Assembly (NCBI GenBank): GCA_905612305.1
Contig: CAJQRK010000021.1
Span: forward strand, 1-57,717
Length of the DNA: 57,717 nucleotides
Source of the DNA: an uncultured Flavobacteriales bacterium
Lineage (GTDB): Bacteria > Bacteroidota > Bacteroidia > Flavobacteriales > BACL11
Direction of reading: 5' to 3'
Both the position numbers and the translations under genes were made by a program. The notes below the pieces were generated by a model. That model did no database searches. It saw only the letters and a program-made list of their open reading frames with translations, and had not been told where the DNA came from. Every line of letters begins with the position of its first letter. Position 1 is the first letter of the stretch. This document shows, in pieces, positions 1 through 8,491 of this stretch.

Positions 1-768
1 ATGCCTGTAATGTTTTCTTGGTAAATCTTTTTTGGTTAATCCTCCTAAAAATACACGATCTAATTTAATGATATGGTAGTTTAGTTTTTCAAAGATTTGC
101 TTTACCAATTTGATTCCCCCATTGCTATTCTCAATTCCAATTTCATTTTTATCCTTTCCATTAATATAAGATATTAAATCTAGTTTGATGGTTCTTCCAT
201 TTACAAAGACACCTTCTCTAATATTTTCCAGATGAGTCTGGCTTAAATTTTTATCTAATGTTATTTGATAAATTTCTTTAATATTTTTTTTGGAACCTGC
301 TAGTTTCTTAGCTAAATCTGTATCATTTGTAAAAAGTAATAAGCCTGTTTCTGTTTTATTGAGTTTATCAACAGGGAAAATTCTTTCTTTGCAAGCTCGG
401 TTTATCAATTGCATTACTGATGTTGTACTTGTTGTATTATCAACTCTCCCCGAATAATTTTTGGGCTTATTAAGTAAAACATATCTTGGCGTTTCCGATT
501 TTAATCTTTGCCCATTGAATTTTACTTCATCAGTTGGGCTAACTCGATAGCCCATTTCGGTAATTCCAACACCATTAACGGTAACCACTCCTGCTTCAAT
601 AAATTTATCAGCCTCTCTTCTGCTACAAATCCCCCCATTAGCAATAAATTTATTCAATCTTATTTTACCATCATCAGTAGATTTCTTTTCATTCTGTCTT
701 GTACGAAATGATGATTTTGTTTTAGGAGTTTTACTGGAATTCCTTCTGGGTTTTACTTCTCTTTTCAT
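1..768 (-). CDS. RluB/RsuA-type pseudouridine synthase, partial, catalytic Asp replaced
   Basis: The reading frame is open from an ATG at 768 to the window edge (256 codons, 3' end missing). After a basic N-terminal tail there is an S4 RNA-binding domain at about residues 35-80 (KIRLNKFIANGGICSRREAD), then the pseudouridine synthase core starting RYVLLNKPKNY. Family members have the active-site motif GRLDxxTxGLLLxTNDG with the catalytic Asp. Here the same place reads VDKLNKTETGLLLFTNDT, so the Asp is Asn137 and the preceding Gly-Arg is Asp-Lys. The last visible residues, LTKKDLPRKHYRH, match the family's C-terminal part. Fold and family are clear. Whether it still isomerises uridine in rRNA is doubtful, and an RNA-binding role is possible. 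It has its own promoter inside the end of yraN. Confidence 0.85.
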   Translation of the reverse strand, partial: MKREVKPRRNSSKTPKTKSSFRTRQNEKKSTDDGKIRLNKFIANGGICSRREADKFIEAGVVTVNGVGITEMGYRVSPTDEVKFNGQRLKSETPRYVLLNKPKNYSGRVDNTTSTTSVMQLINRACKERIFPVDKLNKTETGLLLFTNDTDLAKKLAGSKKNIKEIYQITLDKNLSQTHLENIREGVFVNGRTIKLDLISYINGKDKNEIGIENSNGGIKLVKQIFEKLNYHIIKLDRVFLGGLTKKDLPRKHYRH

Positions 769-782
769 CTTGAAAATTTTTG

Positions 783-790
783 CAAAGATA
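783..790 (-). promoter_or_regulatory. Bacteroidota -7 box for the pseudouridine synthase gene
   Basis: On the minus strand this reads TATCTTTG followed by C, matching TAnnTTTG. It lies 14 bases before the ATG at 768 and immediately beyond the yraN stop codon, so the downstream gene can be transcribed on its own. Confidence 0.55.
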
Positions 791-791
791 C

Positions 792-1142
792 TTAAAAAGC
801 ATCTGGAAAATATTCTATTTGGGTTGCATCTTTTGCAATGACAATACTTACTACATCAAACCTGATTTCTGAATCAGATGGGTATTGTTCCAAATATCCT
901 TCAGTAGCATCTTTATAGAGAGTATTTTTCTTTTTATTAATAGCTTCTTCTGTTTTACCAAATTTTTTACTGCCTCTAGTTTTGACTTCAACAAATGTTA
1001 AAAGTTCATCTTTTTGAGCAATTATATCCACTTCAGCTTTTTGGTAGCGCCAATTGGTTTTAAGAATACGAAAGCCCTCTTTTTGTAAAAAAATAAAGGC
1101 AATTAGCTTGCCTTCTTTGCCTAGTTGATTGTGCTTTTCCAA
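792..1142 (-). CDS. yraN: YraN family protein (UPF0102), predicted endonuclease-like fold
   Basis: The 116-residue product has the usual UPF0102 length. It shows the PD-(D/E)xK-like motif series of the family: LGKEGK near the N-terminus, then KAEVDIIAQK, LLTFVEVKTR and EAINKKK, followed by the RFDVVSI strand. The E-VD...EVK arrangement is the nuclease-like site. The cellular role is not established for the family; a link to DNA processing or Holliday junctions has been suggested. The start lies one base from the stop of the upstream esterase gene on the same strand, so the two may be co-transcribed. Confidence 0.9.
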   Translation of the reverse strand: MEKHNQLGKEGKLIAFIFLQKEGFRILKTNWRYQKAEVDIIAQKDELLTFVEVKTRGSKKFGKTEEAINKKKNTLYKDATEGYLEQYPSDSEIRFDVVSIVIAKDATQIEYFPDAF

Positions 1143-1143
1143 A

Positions 1144-2250
1144 TTACTTCAGAATCATTCTCTTTTCTACACTTCCATCATCATATATATAAAATAATGT
1201 AGCATTGGTAGTGGTACTTGCATTTCTTCCAAGCATATCAGTAATGCGAATAAGTTGCTTATTTGTTGTATTTTTTTCTGAAATTGAAGTAGTAGTATTA
1301 CATGGCAGTAAAGGAAATAGAAAGTTAGTTGTAAAATTAACAGCATCAATAAATTTTGAGTTTGTATTGCCGAATGCAGCCCAATTATGATCAGTTCCAT
1401 TAAAGATTAATTTATCATTTAGCACTCCAACATTATCTGCCCTTGGATGCATTTCTCCTGAACCGCATAGAGTTAAAATTGCTGGGTTATTCATTCCTGG
1501 CCCGCAATTATAATTAACAGTAAGGTCTGATGTCCCTTGTATACTAACCAGCGGCTCGTCAGCTGCATCTATCCAATTAATATCATTTATTCCTCCAGCA
1601 AAACTAATAACTCCATTTATATCTGAAGAATAGCCGTAATTGCCAGCGTCTCCCTCTAAACCATGAACAGGAGATACGTTATTTATAATTGCCTGTACAT
1701 TTATAGGTGTGGTTGGAAGGTCACTAATATTATCAATATATGCTAAATGTACTGCTATTACTGCGCCTGCTGAATATCCCCCAGCAAAAATAGTGCTAGC
1801 GTCAATAGCGTAAGTATCGCCATTAGCAAAATCTTTTCGAAAATACCGAATAGCAGATTTAGCATCAGAAACAGCCTTTAAGACAGTTTCATATTGCGTT
1901 GAGTTACTTGTTATAAATGAAACTATATTTGCTAATCTGTAGTTTAAAGAAGCTGCAACATAGCCTCTTTTTGCCATACTTTCGCAGAAATCTACACAAT
2001 CAGTCGTTGTTTTATCCCCACCATAAAAAGATCCTCCATGCATATATAAAATTACAGGCCTATTTATTTCTGTATCTCCATCAGGGGTATATATATCCAT
2101 TTCATGCGCATTGTCAGGATAAACATCAGAATAGTTGACAGTAGTTTTGGTAACTGAGCTAAATATTTCAGTTTGATATCTACCATTGCACTGAGCGAAA
2201 GTTAGTGCACTAAATAATGTTAGGATAAGTAGTGTAGTAATTTTTTTCAT
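1144..2250 (-). CDS. Secreted alpha/beta-hydrolase (esterase/lipase) with T9SS C-terminal signal
   Basis: The 368-residue product begins with a signal peptide ending in LFSALTFAQC. Its catalytic domain has an oxyanion-hole motif YMHGGSFYGG (about residue 70) and the nucleophile elbow GGYSAGA (about 160), as in carboxylesterases of the BD-FAE/hormone-sensitive lipase type. A His in GTDHNWAAF near residue 290 is the likely catalytic base. The last 50 residues, including RITDMLGRN and LFYIYDDGSVEKRMILK, match the type A sorting domain of the type IX secretion system. The protein is therefore probably secreted or held on the cell surface. The substrate cannot be told from sequence; a short-chain ester or acetylated polysaccharide is plausible. 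Confidence 0.85.
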   Translation of the reverse strand: MKKITTLLILTLFSALTFAQCNGRYQTEIFSSVTKTTVNYSDVYPDNAHEMDIYTPDGDTEINRPVILYMHGGSFYGGDKTTTDCVDFCESMAKRGYVAASLNYRLANIVSFITSNSTQYETVLKAVSDAKSAIRYFRKDFANGDTYAIDASTIFAGGYSAGAVIAVHLAYIDNISDLPTTPINVQAIINNVSPVHGLEGDAGNYGYSSDINGVISFAGGINDINWIDAADEPLVSIQGTSDLTVNYNCGPGMNNPAILTLCGSGEMHPRADNVGVLNDKLIFNGTDHNWAAFGNTNSKFIDAVNFTTNFLFPLLPCNTTTSISEKNTTNKQLIRITDMLGRNASTTTNATLFYIYDDGSVEKRMILK

Positions 2251-2289
2251 TGTATTTTGCTTAAAATTAGATTGTAAATATACATTTTA

Positions 2290-3987
2290 TTATGCATGCT
2301 GTAATTTCTCCAGCTGTTTTTCAATTTTTTCATCTTCAATTTTATTGAATAAATGGGCGGCAGGGTTTATTTTATGATTATCACTTATAATTTTTTCTCC
2401 AGCATCATTCCAACTAATATTATTTATTGCTAATATCTCTTTTAGCTTATCAGATGAAAATGGCATAAATGGTTCTGAAAGTACGGCCAATGAAGCCGCA
2501 ATTTGCATAGCTATATTTAGGATTGTCTCTGTTCTTTTTTCATCTGTCTTTTTCAATTTCCAAGGCTCAGTATCGGCTAAGTATTTATTTCCTAATCGTG
2601 CTAAATTCATAAATTTTCCAAGCGCTTCACGAAAACGGTATTTTTCAATTGAAGCTCCAATCTTGTCAGGAAAAGCTTTAAGTTTTGCTAAAACTTCCTT
2701 ATCATAATCATCTAAAGTATTGCAAGAAGGAACTACGCCGTCCCAATATTTATGAGTAAGAACTACTACACGATTGATAAAATTTCCAAAGATGGCTACT
2801 AGCTCATTATTGTTTCTTGCTTGGAAATCTTTCCAAGTAAAATCGGTATCCTTGCTTTCTGGGGCAGTAGAACAAAGAGCATATCTTAAAGCATCTTCCT
2901 GTCCTTTGAAATCTTCCAAATACTCATGTAGCCAAATTGCCCAATTGCGTGAAGTAGATAATTTTTCCCCTTCCAAATTTAGAAATTCATTTGCAGGAAC
3001 ATTAGTCGGTAAAATATATCCTTCATGCGCTTTTAAAATGATAGGAAAAATAATACAATGAAAAACAATATTGTCTTTCCCAATAAAATGAACAAGCTCA
3101 GTATTTTCATCTTTCCAATAATCTTCCCAGTTTTCCCCGTTATCTGCAGCCCATTTTTTGGTTGCAGAAATATAACCGATAGGAGCATCTAGCCAAACAT
3201 AGAGCACTTTCCCTTCAGCATCTTTTCCCGGAACTTTAACTCCCCACTCCAAATCTCTAGTCATGGCTCTTTCTTGCAACCCGCCATCAATCCACGATTT
3301 ACATTGGCCAATTACTTGACTCCTCCATGCTTTTGCATTATGATGTTGTTTTCCTTCCAAGACACCTTCTTCTATCCAAGGTTTTAGCCAACTTTCATGA
3401 TTCTGCATTGGCAAATGCCAATGTGTTGTTTCTTTTTTTATTGGTGTATTTCCGCTTAATGTTGACTTTGGATTGATGAGTTCTTCAGGGCTTAATGCTG
3501 ATCCACATTTCTCACATTGATCACCATAAGCGCCATCTGCATTACATTTAGGACATTCCCCACTAATGTATCGGTCTGCTAAAAACTGATTATTTTCCTT
3601 ATCATAAAATTGCTCGGATATTTTTTTAGTAAATGTCTTTTTATCTTCCAAGGTATTGAAAAAATCTTGTGCAGTTTCATGGTGTAATTTATCGGATGTT
3701 CTGTGATAAATACTAAAATCAATACCAAAATCTGCAAATGCTTTTTTGTTTATGGTATGGTATTTTTCTACAATTTCCTGTGGTGTCACTCCATCTTTTT
3801 TTGCCTGCAAAGTAATAGCGGCACCATGTTCGTCTGAACCACAAATAAAAGCAACATCATGTCCTTTCCCTTTTAAATATCTGACGTAAATATCTGCGGG
3901 CAAATAGGCTCCGGAAATATGCCCAAGATGAATAGGCCCATTCGCATAAAGCAGAGCAGAAGTAACAGTGTATCTTTTTTTAGTCAT
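2290..3987 (-). CDS. metG: Methionyl-tRNA synthetase, lacking the C-terminal tRNA-binding domain
   Basis: This enzyme charges tRNA-Met with methionine. The 565-residue product shows the class I signature HLGH (in [17 protein letters not shown]), the KMSKS equivalent KLSTS ([14 protein letters not shown]), and a zinc knuckle with CPKC and CEKC at about residues 145-160. The anticodon-binding helical domain runs to the end, and the protein stops at QLEKLQHA. Many Bacteroidota MetRS proteins have about 100 further residues forming a Trbp111-like domain; that domain is absent here. The frame ends in a clean stop with no continuation in the 39-base gap before the esterase gene. A promoter lies 26 bases upstream of the ATG. 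Confidence 0.96.
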   Translation of the reverse strand: MTKKRYTVTSALLYANGPIHLGHISGAYLPADIYVRYLKGKGHDVAFICGSDEHGAAITLQAKKDGVTPQEIVEKYHTINKKAFADFGIDFSIYHRTSDKLHHETAQDFFNTLEDKKTFTKKISEQFYDKENNQFLADRYISGECPKCNADGAYGDQCEKCGSALSPEELINPKSTLSGNTPIKKETTHWHLPMQNHESWLKPWIEEGVLEGKQHHNAKAWRSQVIGQCKSWIDGGLQERAMTRDLEWGVKVPGKDAEGKVLYVWLDAPIGYISATKKWAADNGENWEDYWKDENTELVHFIGKDNIVFHCIIFPIILKAHEGYILPTNVPANEFLNLEGEKLSTSRNWAIWLHEYLEDFKGQEDALRYALCSTAPESKDTDFTWKDFQARNNNELVAIFGNFINRVVVLTHKYWDGVVPSCNTLDDYDKEVLAKLKAFPDKIGASIEKYRFREALGKFMNLARLGNKYLADTEPWKLKKTDEKRTETILNIAMQIAASLAVLSEPFMPFSSDKLKEILAINNISWNDAGEKIISDNHKINPAAHLFNKIEDEKIEKQLEKLQHA

Positions 3988-4005
3988 TTATTTTATAAAA
4001 AGATT

Positions 4006-4013
4006 TATTTTTG
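4006..4013 (+). promoter_or_regulatory. -7 box for the LD-carboxypeptidase gene
   Basis: TATTTTTG matches TAnnTTTG and lies 24 bases before the ATG at 4038. It directly abuts the opposing -7 box for metG, giving the symmetric string TATTTTTGCAAAGATA. Confidence 0.55.
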
Positions 4014-4021
4014 CAAAGATA
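4014..4021 (-). promoter_or_regulatory. -7 box for metG
   Basis: On the minus strand this reads TATCTTTG followed by C, 26 bases upstream of the metG ATG. It shares its border with the plus-strand box at 4006-4013. Confidence 0.55.
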
Positions 4022-4037
4022 AGTTTAATTAGTCATA

Positions 4038-4934
4038 ATGATAATTCCTAAAAAATTAAAAATAGGCGATAAGATTGGCATTGTTTCTACTGCTAGAAAA
4101 ATTACTTTGGAAGAATTAAGTCCAGCAATTAAATTGTTGGAAAATTGGGGATTTGAAGTGCTGTTTGGAGCTAATTTATTTGAAAAAGATAACCAGTTTT
4201 CAGGAACGGTTGAACAAAGAACTGCTGATTTGCAAAGCATGATAAATAATGACGAAATTAAAGTAATTTTGTGTGCACGTGGTGGTTACGGAACCGTTCA
4301 GATTATTGACAATATCAATTTTTATAGTTTGAAAAAAAATCCGAAATGGATTATTGGCTATAGTGATGTTACGGTTTTACATTCTCATTTAAATAATCTA
4401 GGGCTTGCAAGTTTGCATGCTACTATGCCTATTAATTTCGCAAATAATTCTAACAAGTCTCTTCAAAGTTTAAAAAATTCTCTTTTAGGAAAATCAAATA
4501 GAATAGAATGCACAAGCCATGCCCTTAATCTCTTAGGGGAAGTAGATGCTGAAATAGTGGGAGGTAACCTTTCTATTTTATATAGTTTATTGGGCTCAAA
4601 TTCAGATATTTATACAGAAGAAAAGATTCTTTTTATTGAAGATTTGGATGAATACCTCTATCATATTGACCGAATGATGATGAACCTTAAACGCAATGGA
4701 AAATTAGCTAAATTAAAGGGACTAATAGTTGGAAGAATGAACGATATGAATGATAATGAAATACCTTTTGGCAACTCAGTTGAAGAAATAATCTTGGAAC
4801 ATACTAAGAAATACGATTATCCTATTTGTTTTGGTTTCCCAGCGGGCCACATGAATGATAATAGATGTATAAAATTAGGAGTGAAGTCAGTGTTGAAAAT
4901 AACTGAGAATGGCGTAAGTTTATCCCAAGAATAA
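4038..4934 (+). CDS. LD-carboxypeptidase (peptidase family S66, LdcA/MccF-like)
   Basis: The product is predicted to remove the terminal D-Ala from murein tetrapeptides during peptidoglycan recycling. The 298 residues match the family length. Visible motifs are CARGGYG (about 79-85), the nucleophile elbow GYSD with Ser109, the Glu-containing segment LFIEDLDEYLYHIDRMM, and a late His in GFPAGHMNDN, consistent with the Ser-Glu-His triad of S66. There is no signal peptide, so it should act in the cytoplasm as LdcA does. The gene is transcribed away from metG from its own promoter. A MccF-like role in self-immunity cannot be excluded, but no microcin genes are nearby. Confidence 0.92.
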   Translation: MIIPKKLKIGDKIGIVSTARKITLEELSPAIKLLENWGFEVLFGANLFEKDNQFSGTVEQRTADLQSMINNDEIKVILCARGGYGTVQIIDNINFYSLKKNPKWIIGYSDVTVLHSHLNNLGLASLHATMPINFANNSNKSLQSLKNSLLGKSNRIECTSHALNLLGEVDAEIVGGNLSILYSLLGSNSDIYTEEKILFIEDLDEYLYHIDRMMMNLKRNGKLAKLKGLIVGRMNDMNDNEIPFGNSVEEIILEHTKKYDYPICFGFPAGHMNDNRCIKLGVKSVLKITENGVSLSQE

Positions 4935-5006
4935 AAAGAATATGAGCTTAAAAGGTTACTTTAAGTCTTTCAAAAAAATATAGTTGGTAGAGATTAAAGC
5001 TTGGAA

Positions 5007-5297
5007 CTATTTTTTTAAAACAGTTGGCACTTTAAAATAATCAGAATCTTTTTGTGGTGCATTTTTAAGTGCATCTTCTTGTGAAACTTCATGAGCAATT
5101 TCATCTGCTCTTAGAACATTCACTTCATCACTAAGGTATATAAGTGGCTCAACACCTTCAGTGTCTATCTCAGATAATTTATCTACAAAACCAATTATTT
5201 TATTTAGGTCTCCCTTCATCTTTTCGGCTGATTTTTCATCAAACTTTAGCTTTGCTAGGCGTGATAAATCCTCTATGAGCTTGTTATTTACTTCCAT
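5007..5297 (-). CDS. gatC: Glutamyl/aspartyl-tRNA amidotransferase subunit C
   Basis: The 96-residue product matches GatC, the small subunit that stabilises the GatAB amidotransferase converting Glu-tRNA(Gln) (or Asp-tRNA(Asn)) to the amidated form. Typical features are IEDLSRLAKLKFDE at the N-terminus, the helix with IIGFVDKLSEIDTEGVEPL, and the C-terminal VLRADE...KNAPQKDSDYFKVPTVLKK. The start overlaps the end of the acyltransferase gene by 14 bases, suggesting coupled translation. gatA and gatB are not in the window. Confidence 0.95.
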   Translation of the reverse strand: MEVNNKLIEDLSRLAKLKFDEKSAEKMKGDLNKIIGFVDKLSEIDTEGVEPLIYLSDEVNVLRADEIAHEVSQEDALKNAPQKDSDYFKVPTVLKK

Positions 5298-6024
5298 AAG
5301 TATTTAATTGTTCAAAAATAGTATTGTAAACTGAAGTATTCAAATTTTCAATACTTTTTTCTACTAAGCTATTTGGAGCTATAGGTTTATGTATCTTAAT
5401 ACGTACAATGCCTGGCCTTCCTTTAAAGTATTCCTGAGGAAAAATCCTTTTATTATCAGCAATAGTAATGGGTATAGTTTTAATATCTTGCTCAATAGCT
5501 AAACGAAAAGAGCCATTCTTAAATTTTTTTAAAAGTACATCTGCTTTTGGAATTCCTCCTTCTGGAAAGATACACATATTAATTCCTTTTTTAAGTTGTT
5601 CTCCCGCCTTTAAGAAAGCATCATAAGCATCACGTTTATTACCTCTATCTACCACCACAGTATTATTTTTATAGAAATAGCCAAACAAAGGGATTTTAGC
5701 AATTTCGGCCTTCCCCATGTATTGTATAGGCATAGGAAGTACAGCTAAAATAAGAGGTATATCTAAAGTAGAAACATGGTTAGGGCAAAAAATATAATGT
5801 CCTTTTTTATCTAATTTGTGTTCCCACTCAATGCTAGGATAGATAAATGAGAAAAATAAAGTAAGCTTTGACCAATAGCGAGTAAGGTGGCAGACAATTT
5901 TATTATTTTTATAAATAGCCGTATAGAAAAATAGTGCAGGAATAAATGCTATAAAGAGCAAGATAAAAACGATTAAAAACCATATCCGCCAAAGTGAACT
6001 TAAAAGATAGCCTATCCATTTCAT
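5284..6024 (-). CDS. plsC: 1-acyl-sn-glycerol-3-phosphate acyltransferase
   Basis: The product is predicted to acylate lysophosphatidic acid to phosphatidic acid in phospholipid synthesis at the inner membrane. One or two N-terminal membrane helices (about residues 10-35) are followed by the acyltransferase motif NHVSTLDIPL (NHx4D, about residue 77) and the substrate-binding motif FPEGGIPKA (about 154). The 246-residue length is normal for PlsC. A -7 box ends four bases before the ATG, so the message is probably leaderless. The gene overlaps gatC downstream. Confidence 0.9.
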   Translation of the reverse strand: MKWIGYLLSSLWRIWFLIVFILLFIAFIPALFFYTAIYKNNKIVCHLTRYWSKLTLFFSFIYPSIEWEHKLDKKGHYIFCPNHVSTLDIPLILAVLPMPIQYMGKAEIAKIPLFGYFYKNNTVVVDRGNKRDAYDAFLKAGEQLKKGINMCIFPEGGIPKADVLLKKFKNGSFRLAIEQDIKTIPITIADNKRIFPQEYFKGRPGIVRIKIHKPIAPNSLVEKSIENLNTSVYNTIFEQLNTYGSK

Positions 6025-6028
6025 GATG

Positions 6029-6036
6029 CAAAGATA
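6029..6036 (-). promoter_or_regulatory. -7 box for plsC-gatC, leaderless spacing
   Basis: On the minus strand this is TATCTTTG followed by C. Only four bases separate it from the plsC ATG at 6024, placing the expected transcription start at or next to the start codon. Confidence 0.55.
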
Positions 6037-6074
6037 AAAATCCTATTTTTACAACATCAAAATTAGAAAATAGA

Positions 6075-7043
6075 ATGGCAAGAATATTAACAGGGATACA
6101 AAGTACAGGAACGCCACATCTAGGAAACTTATTAGGAGCAATTATTCCAGCAATTGAACTTTCGAAAGATATAAAAAATGAAAGCTTATTTTTTATTGCT
6201 GATTTGCATTCTTTTTCCACAATTCGTAACGCCGTACAATTAAGGGAAAATACTTATGCAACTGCTGCTGCCTGGCTTGCTTTTGGTTTTGATACTGATA
6301 AAAATTTATTTTATAGACAATCAGACGTTACTGAAGTTTGTGAGCTGACTTGGTATTTGAATTGTTTTACGCCATTCCCAATGTTGGCCAACGCCCATTC
6401 ATTTAAGGATAAATCAAGCCGATTGTCAGAAGTAAATTCAGGACTTTTTACTTATCCTGTACTAATGGCAGCTGATATTTTATTGTATGATGCAAATATT
6501 GTTCCGGTAGGAAAAGACCAAGTACAACATCTAGAAATTACGCGTGATATTGCAGGGGCCTTTAATCATAAATACAATAATTCTTTTGTGATTCCTGAAA
6601 CTCAGGTAGATGAAAGGGTGATGATTGTTCCAGGTACAGATGGGCAAAAGATGAGTAAATCCTACAATAATGTCATTAATATATTTCTTTCTGATAAAAA
6701 ACTTAAAAAACAAATAATGGCAATTACAACAGATTCAACTCCTATGGAAGAAAAGAAGGATGCTGAAATCTGTAATGTTTATAAAATCTTCAAGCTGCTG
6801 TCTGCTTCAGAAAAAGAAAATGAATTAAAAGCAAAATATGCTGCTGGAAATTATGGTTATGGGCATGCTAAGCAGGAACTTTTTGAATTGATTTGTGATA
6901 AATATGCTAAAGAAAGAGAGCGGTTTAATCATTTGATGGAAAACAAAGTTATTATTGATACAGAACTTGAAAAAGGAGCTGTAAAAGCAAGGATAATTGC
7001 CAAAGATGTTTTACAAAGAGTAAGGCAAAATATTGGGTATTAA
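6075..7043 (+). CDS. trpS: Tryptophanyl-tRNA synthetase
   Basis: This enzyme charges tRNA-Trp with tryptophan. The 322 residues are the normal bacterial length. The class I signatures are PHLGNLLGAI (HIGH equivalent, about residue 15) and GQKMSKSYNN (KMSKS, about 194). The MAADILLYDA and VPVGKDQVQHLE segments form the tryptophan and adenylate pocket. The gene is divergent from plsC. A weak -7-like string, TATTTTTA, lies at 6044-6051. The stop codon TAA at 7041-7043 abuts the next ATG. Confidence 0.97.
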   Translation: MARILTGIQSTGTPHLGNLLGAIIPAIELSKDIKNESLFFIADLHSFSTIRNAVQLRENTYATAAAWLAFGFDTDKNLFYRQSDVTEVCELTWYLNCFTPFPMLANAHSFKDKSSRLSEVNSGLFTYPVLMAADILLYDANIVPVGKDQVQHLEITRDIAGAFNHKYNNSFVIPETQVDERVMIVPGTDGQKMSKSYNNVINIFLSDKKLKKQIMAITTDSTPMEEKKDAEICNVYKIFKLLSASEKENELKAKYAAGNYGYGHAKQELFELICDKYAKERERFNHLMENKVIIDTELEKGAVKARIIAKDVLQRVRQNIGY

Positions 7044-7199
7044 ATGAAGATAGGTCAGCAAATTATTGATTTCATGAATGAACATCATTTGCTGACTTTA
7101 GCTGCCAGTAAAGTAAATGCTCCTTATTACTGCAATGTCTTTTATGTATATGATGCAGCAAACAATCAATTGATTTTTCCCTCTAACACTAAAACTTAA
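7044..7199 (+). pseudogene. Truncated remnant of a PNPOx-like (YhbP/UPF0306-type) flavin-binding protein
   Basis: An ATG directly after the trpS stop opens a 51-codon frame: IGQQIIDFMNEHHLLTLA, then VNAPYYCNVFYVYDAANNQLIF and PSNTKT. This resembles the first half of pyridoxamine 5'-phosphate oxidase-like proteins of about 140 residues, with the L-T-L-A strand and the C-x-x-FYVYD strand. After the TAA at 7197-7199 the same frame continues HAKDLKINHL, which is what the family would be expected to have next. A nonsense change therefore seems to have cut the frame. The rest of the gene is missing, because the convergent amidohydrolase gene ends at 7223. The family assignment is from memory of the motif pattern, not from a search. 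Confidence 0.55.
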
Positions 7200-7222
7200 C
7201 ACGCCAAAGATTTAAAAATAAA

Positions 7223-8491
7223 TCATCTGCTTTTATACTTATTAAAAAGCTCCTTTTGGTGGTTATTTAAATCAATTGCAATTCCTTTTATATAGGCTTT
7301 TTCTACATTGTTAGTGCGCATGTCTAATGCATCTCCAGTACTAATAAAAAAGCTAGCATCTTTTCCTCTTTCAATAGAGCCACAGTACTTATCAATTCCT
7401 AAAATTTTGGCAGTATTTAAAGTAATTGCAGAAATAGCATCTTCATAATCTAGACCATAAGCGACAGCAGTACCTGCACTAAAAGGTAAATTTCTGGCAC
7501 CCATAGCTTCCATATCTCCTTCATAGCTTAGGCAAAATAAAATCCCCGCTTCTTGTAATTTTGCTGCTTGCATGAAAGGTTTATCTACTGGACTATCTCC
7601 ACTACTAGGTAGCCTATGCACTCTGTTAAGAATAAGAGAAATATTATTTTCTTTTAATACATCAACAATTTTAAGGGCATCTTCAGCACCTACAATAACA
7701 GTTTTTGTAATTCCAAAATTATTAGAAAAATCAATGGCGTCAAGCATATCACTTGTATTATCAGTATGTATGTAAAGAGTTTTGCTTCCGTTAAATACGC
7801 CCTTCATGCTTTCCATTTTCAAATCCATTAAGCCGGAAGAGTTAGCGTAGGAATTTGATTTTTTGAAAAATATTTTTAGTTGAGCAATACTTTTATTATA
7901 TTTTTCATTTTCATTAATAGTGCCTGGTTCAGCCCACCAACCACTTTTGTGGTAGGAGGATGGCCAGTTAAGGTGTATTCCGTCATCTGATCTAAGGGAA
8001 GCATCCTCCCAATTCCAGCCGTCCAAATGCATTATTGATGATTGACCAGAAATCATTCCTCCTCTTGGAGTTACTTGGGCGATTAGTACACCATTGCTTC
8101 TTACTGTTTTAGCTATTTTTGAATCTGTATTATAAGCAATCAAAGTACGTACATTAGGGTTTATAGCGCCCGTTTCTCTGTAATCATGTGAAGCACGAAC
8201 AGCATCAATTTCAGTAATTCCTAAGGTAGTATTAGGTACAATAAATGCTGGGTAGAGGTGTTTGCCATGCACACGATAAATAGTATCAAAAGCAGTAGGG
8301 TCAATGCGAATCATTGAAGCATCAGCAACCATTTCAATTTTCCCATTAAGCATACTAATGGCAGAATTGTCTATCTTGTTCCCATTTCCTAAATGCGCAG
8401 TTGCTCCCATAAATAAGGTAGGTCTCTGAGCATTCGCCCCCACCGTAATGAGTAATGCAATTAGAAGGTTTATGTGTTTTTTATTCATCAT
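7223..8491 (-). CDS. Secreted amidohydrolase-like protein with degenerate metal site
   Basis: The frame can be opened earlier (8566), but the ATG at 8491 (or 8488) gives a clean signal peptide, MMNKKHINLLIALLITVGANAQ, and overlaps the upstream gene by only about ten bases. The body resembles imidazolonepropionase-like amidohydrolases: a YRVHGKHLYPAFI strand, and a C-terminal DAISAITLNTAKILGIDKYCGSIERGKDASFFI segment. The usual PGFIDxHxH metal-binding motif is replaced by YPAFIVPNTT, and no other obvious metal ligands are visible. It is probably a non-hydrolytic partner of the upstream amidohydrolase, with which it is translationally coupled. It is exported to the periplasm or surface; the substrate is unknown. 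Confidence 0.75.
   Translation of the reverse strand: MMNKKHINLLIALLITVGANAQRPTLFMGATAHLGNGNKIDNSAISMLNGKIEMVADASMIRIDPTAFDTIYRVHGKHLYPAFIVPNTTLGITEIDAVRASHDYRETGAINPNVRTLIAYNTDSKIAKTVRSNGVLIAQVTPRGGMISGQSSIMHLDGWNWEDASLRSDDGIHLNWPSSYHKSGWWAEPGTINENEKYNKSIAQLKIFFKKSNSYANSSGLMDLKMESMKGVFNGSKTLYIHTDNTSDMLDAIDFSNNFGITKTVIVGAEDALKIVDVLKENNISLILNRVHRLPSSGDSPVDKPFMQAAKLQEAGILFCLSYEGDMEAMGARNLPFSAGTAVAYGLDYEDAISAITLNTAKILGIDKYCGSIERGKDASFFISTGDALDMRTNNVEKAYIKGIAIDLNNHQKELFNKYKSR

Noticed and set aside
508-711. Plus-strand open frame of 67 codons
   Set aside because: It lies antisense to the well-supported pseudouridine synthase gene and shows no protein-like features.
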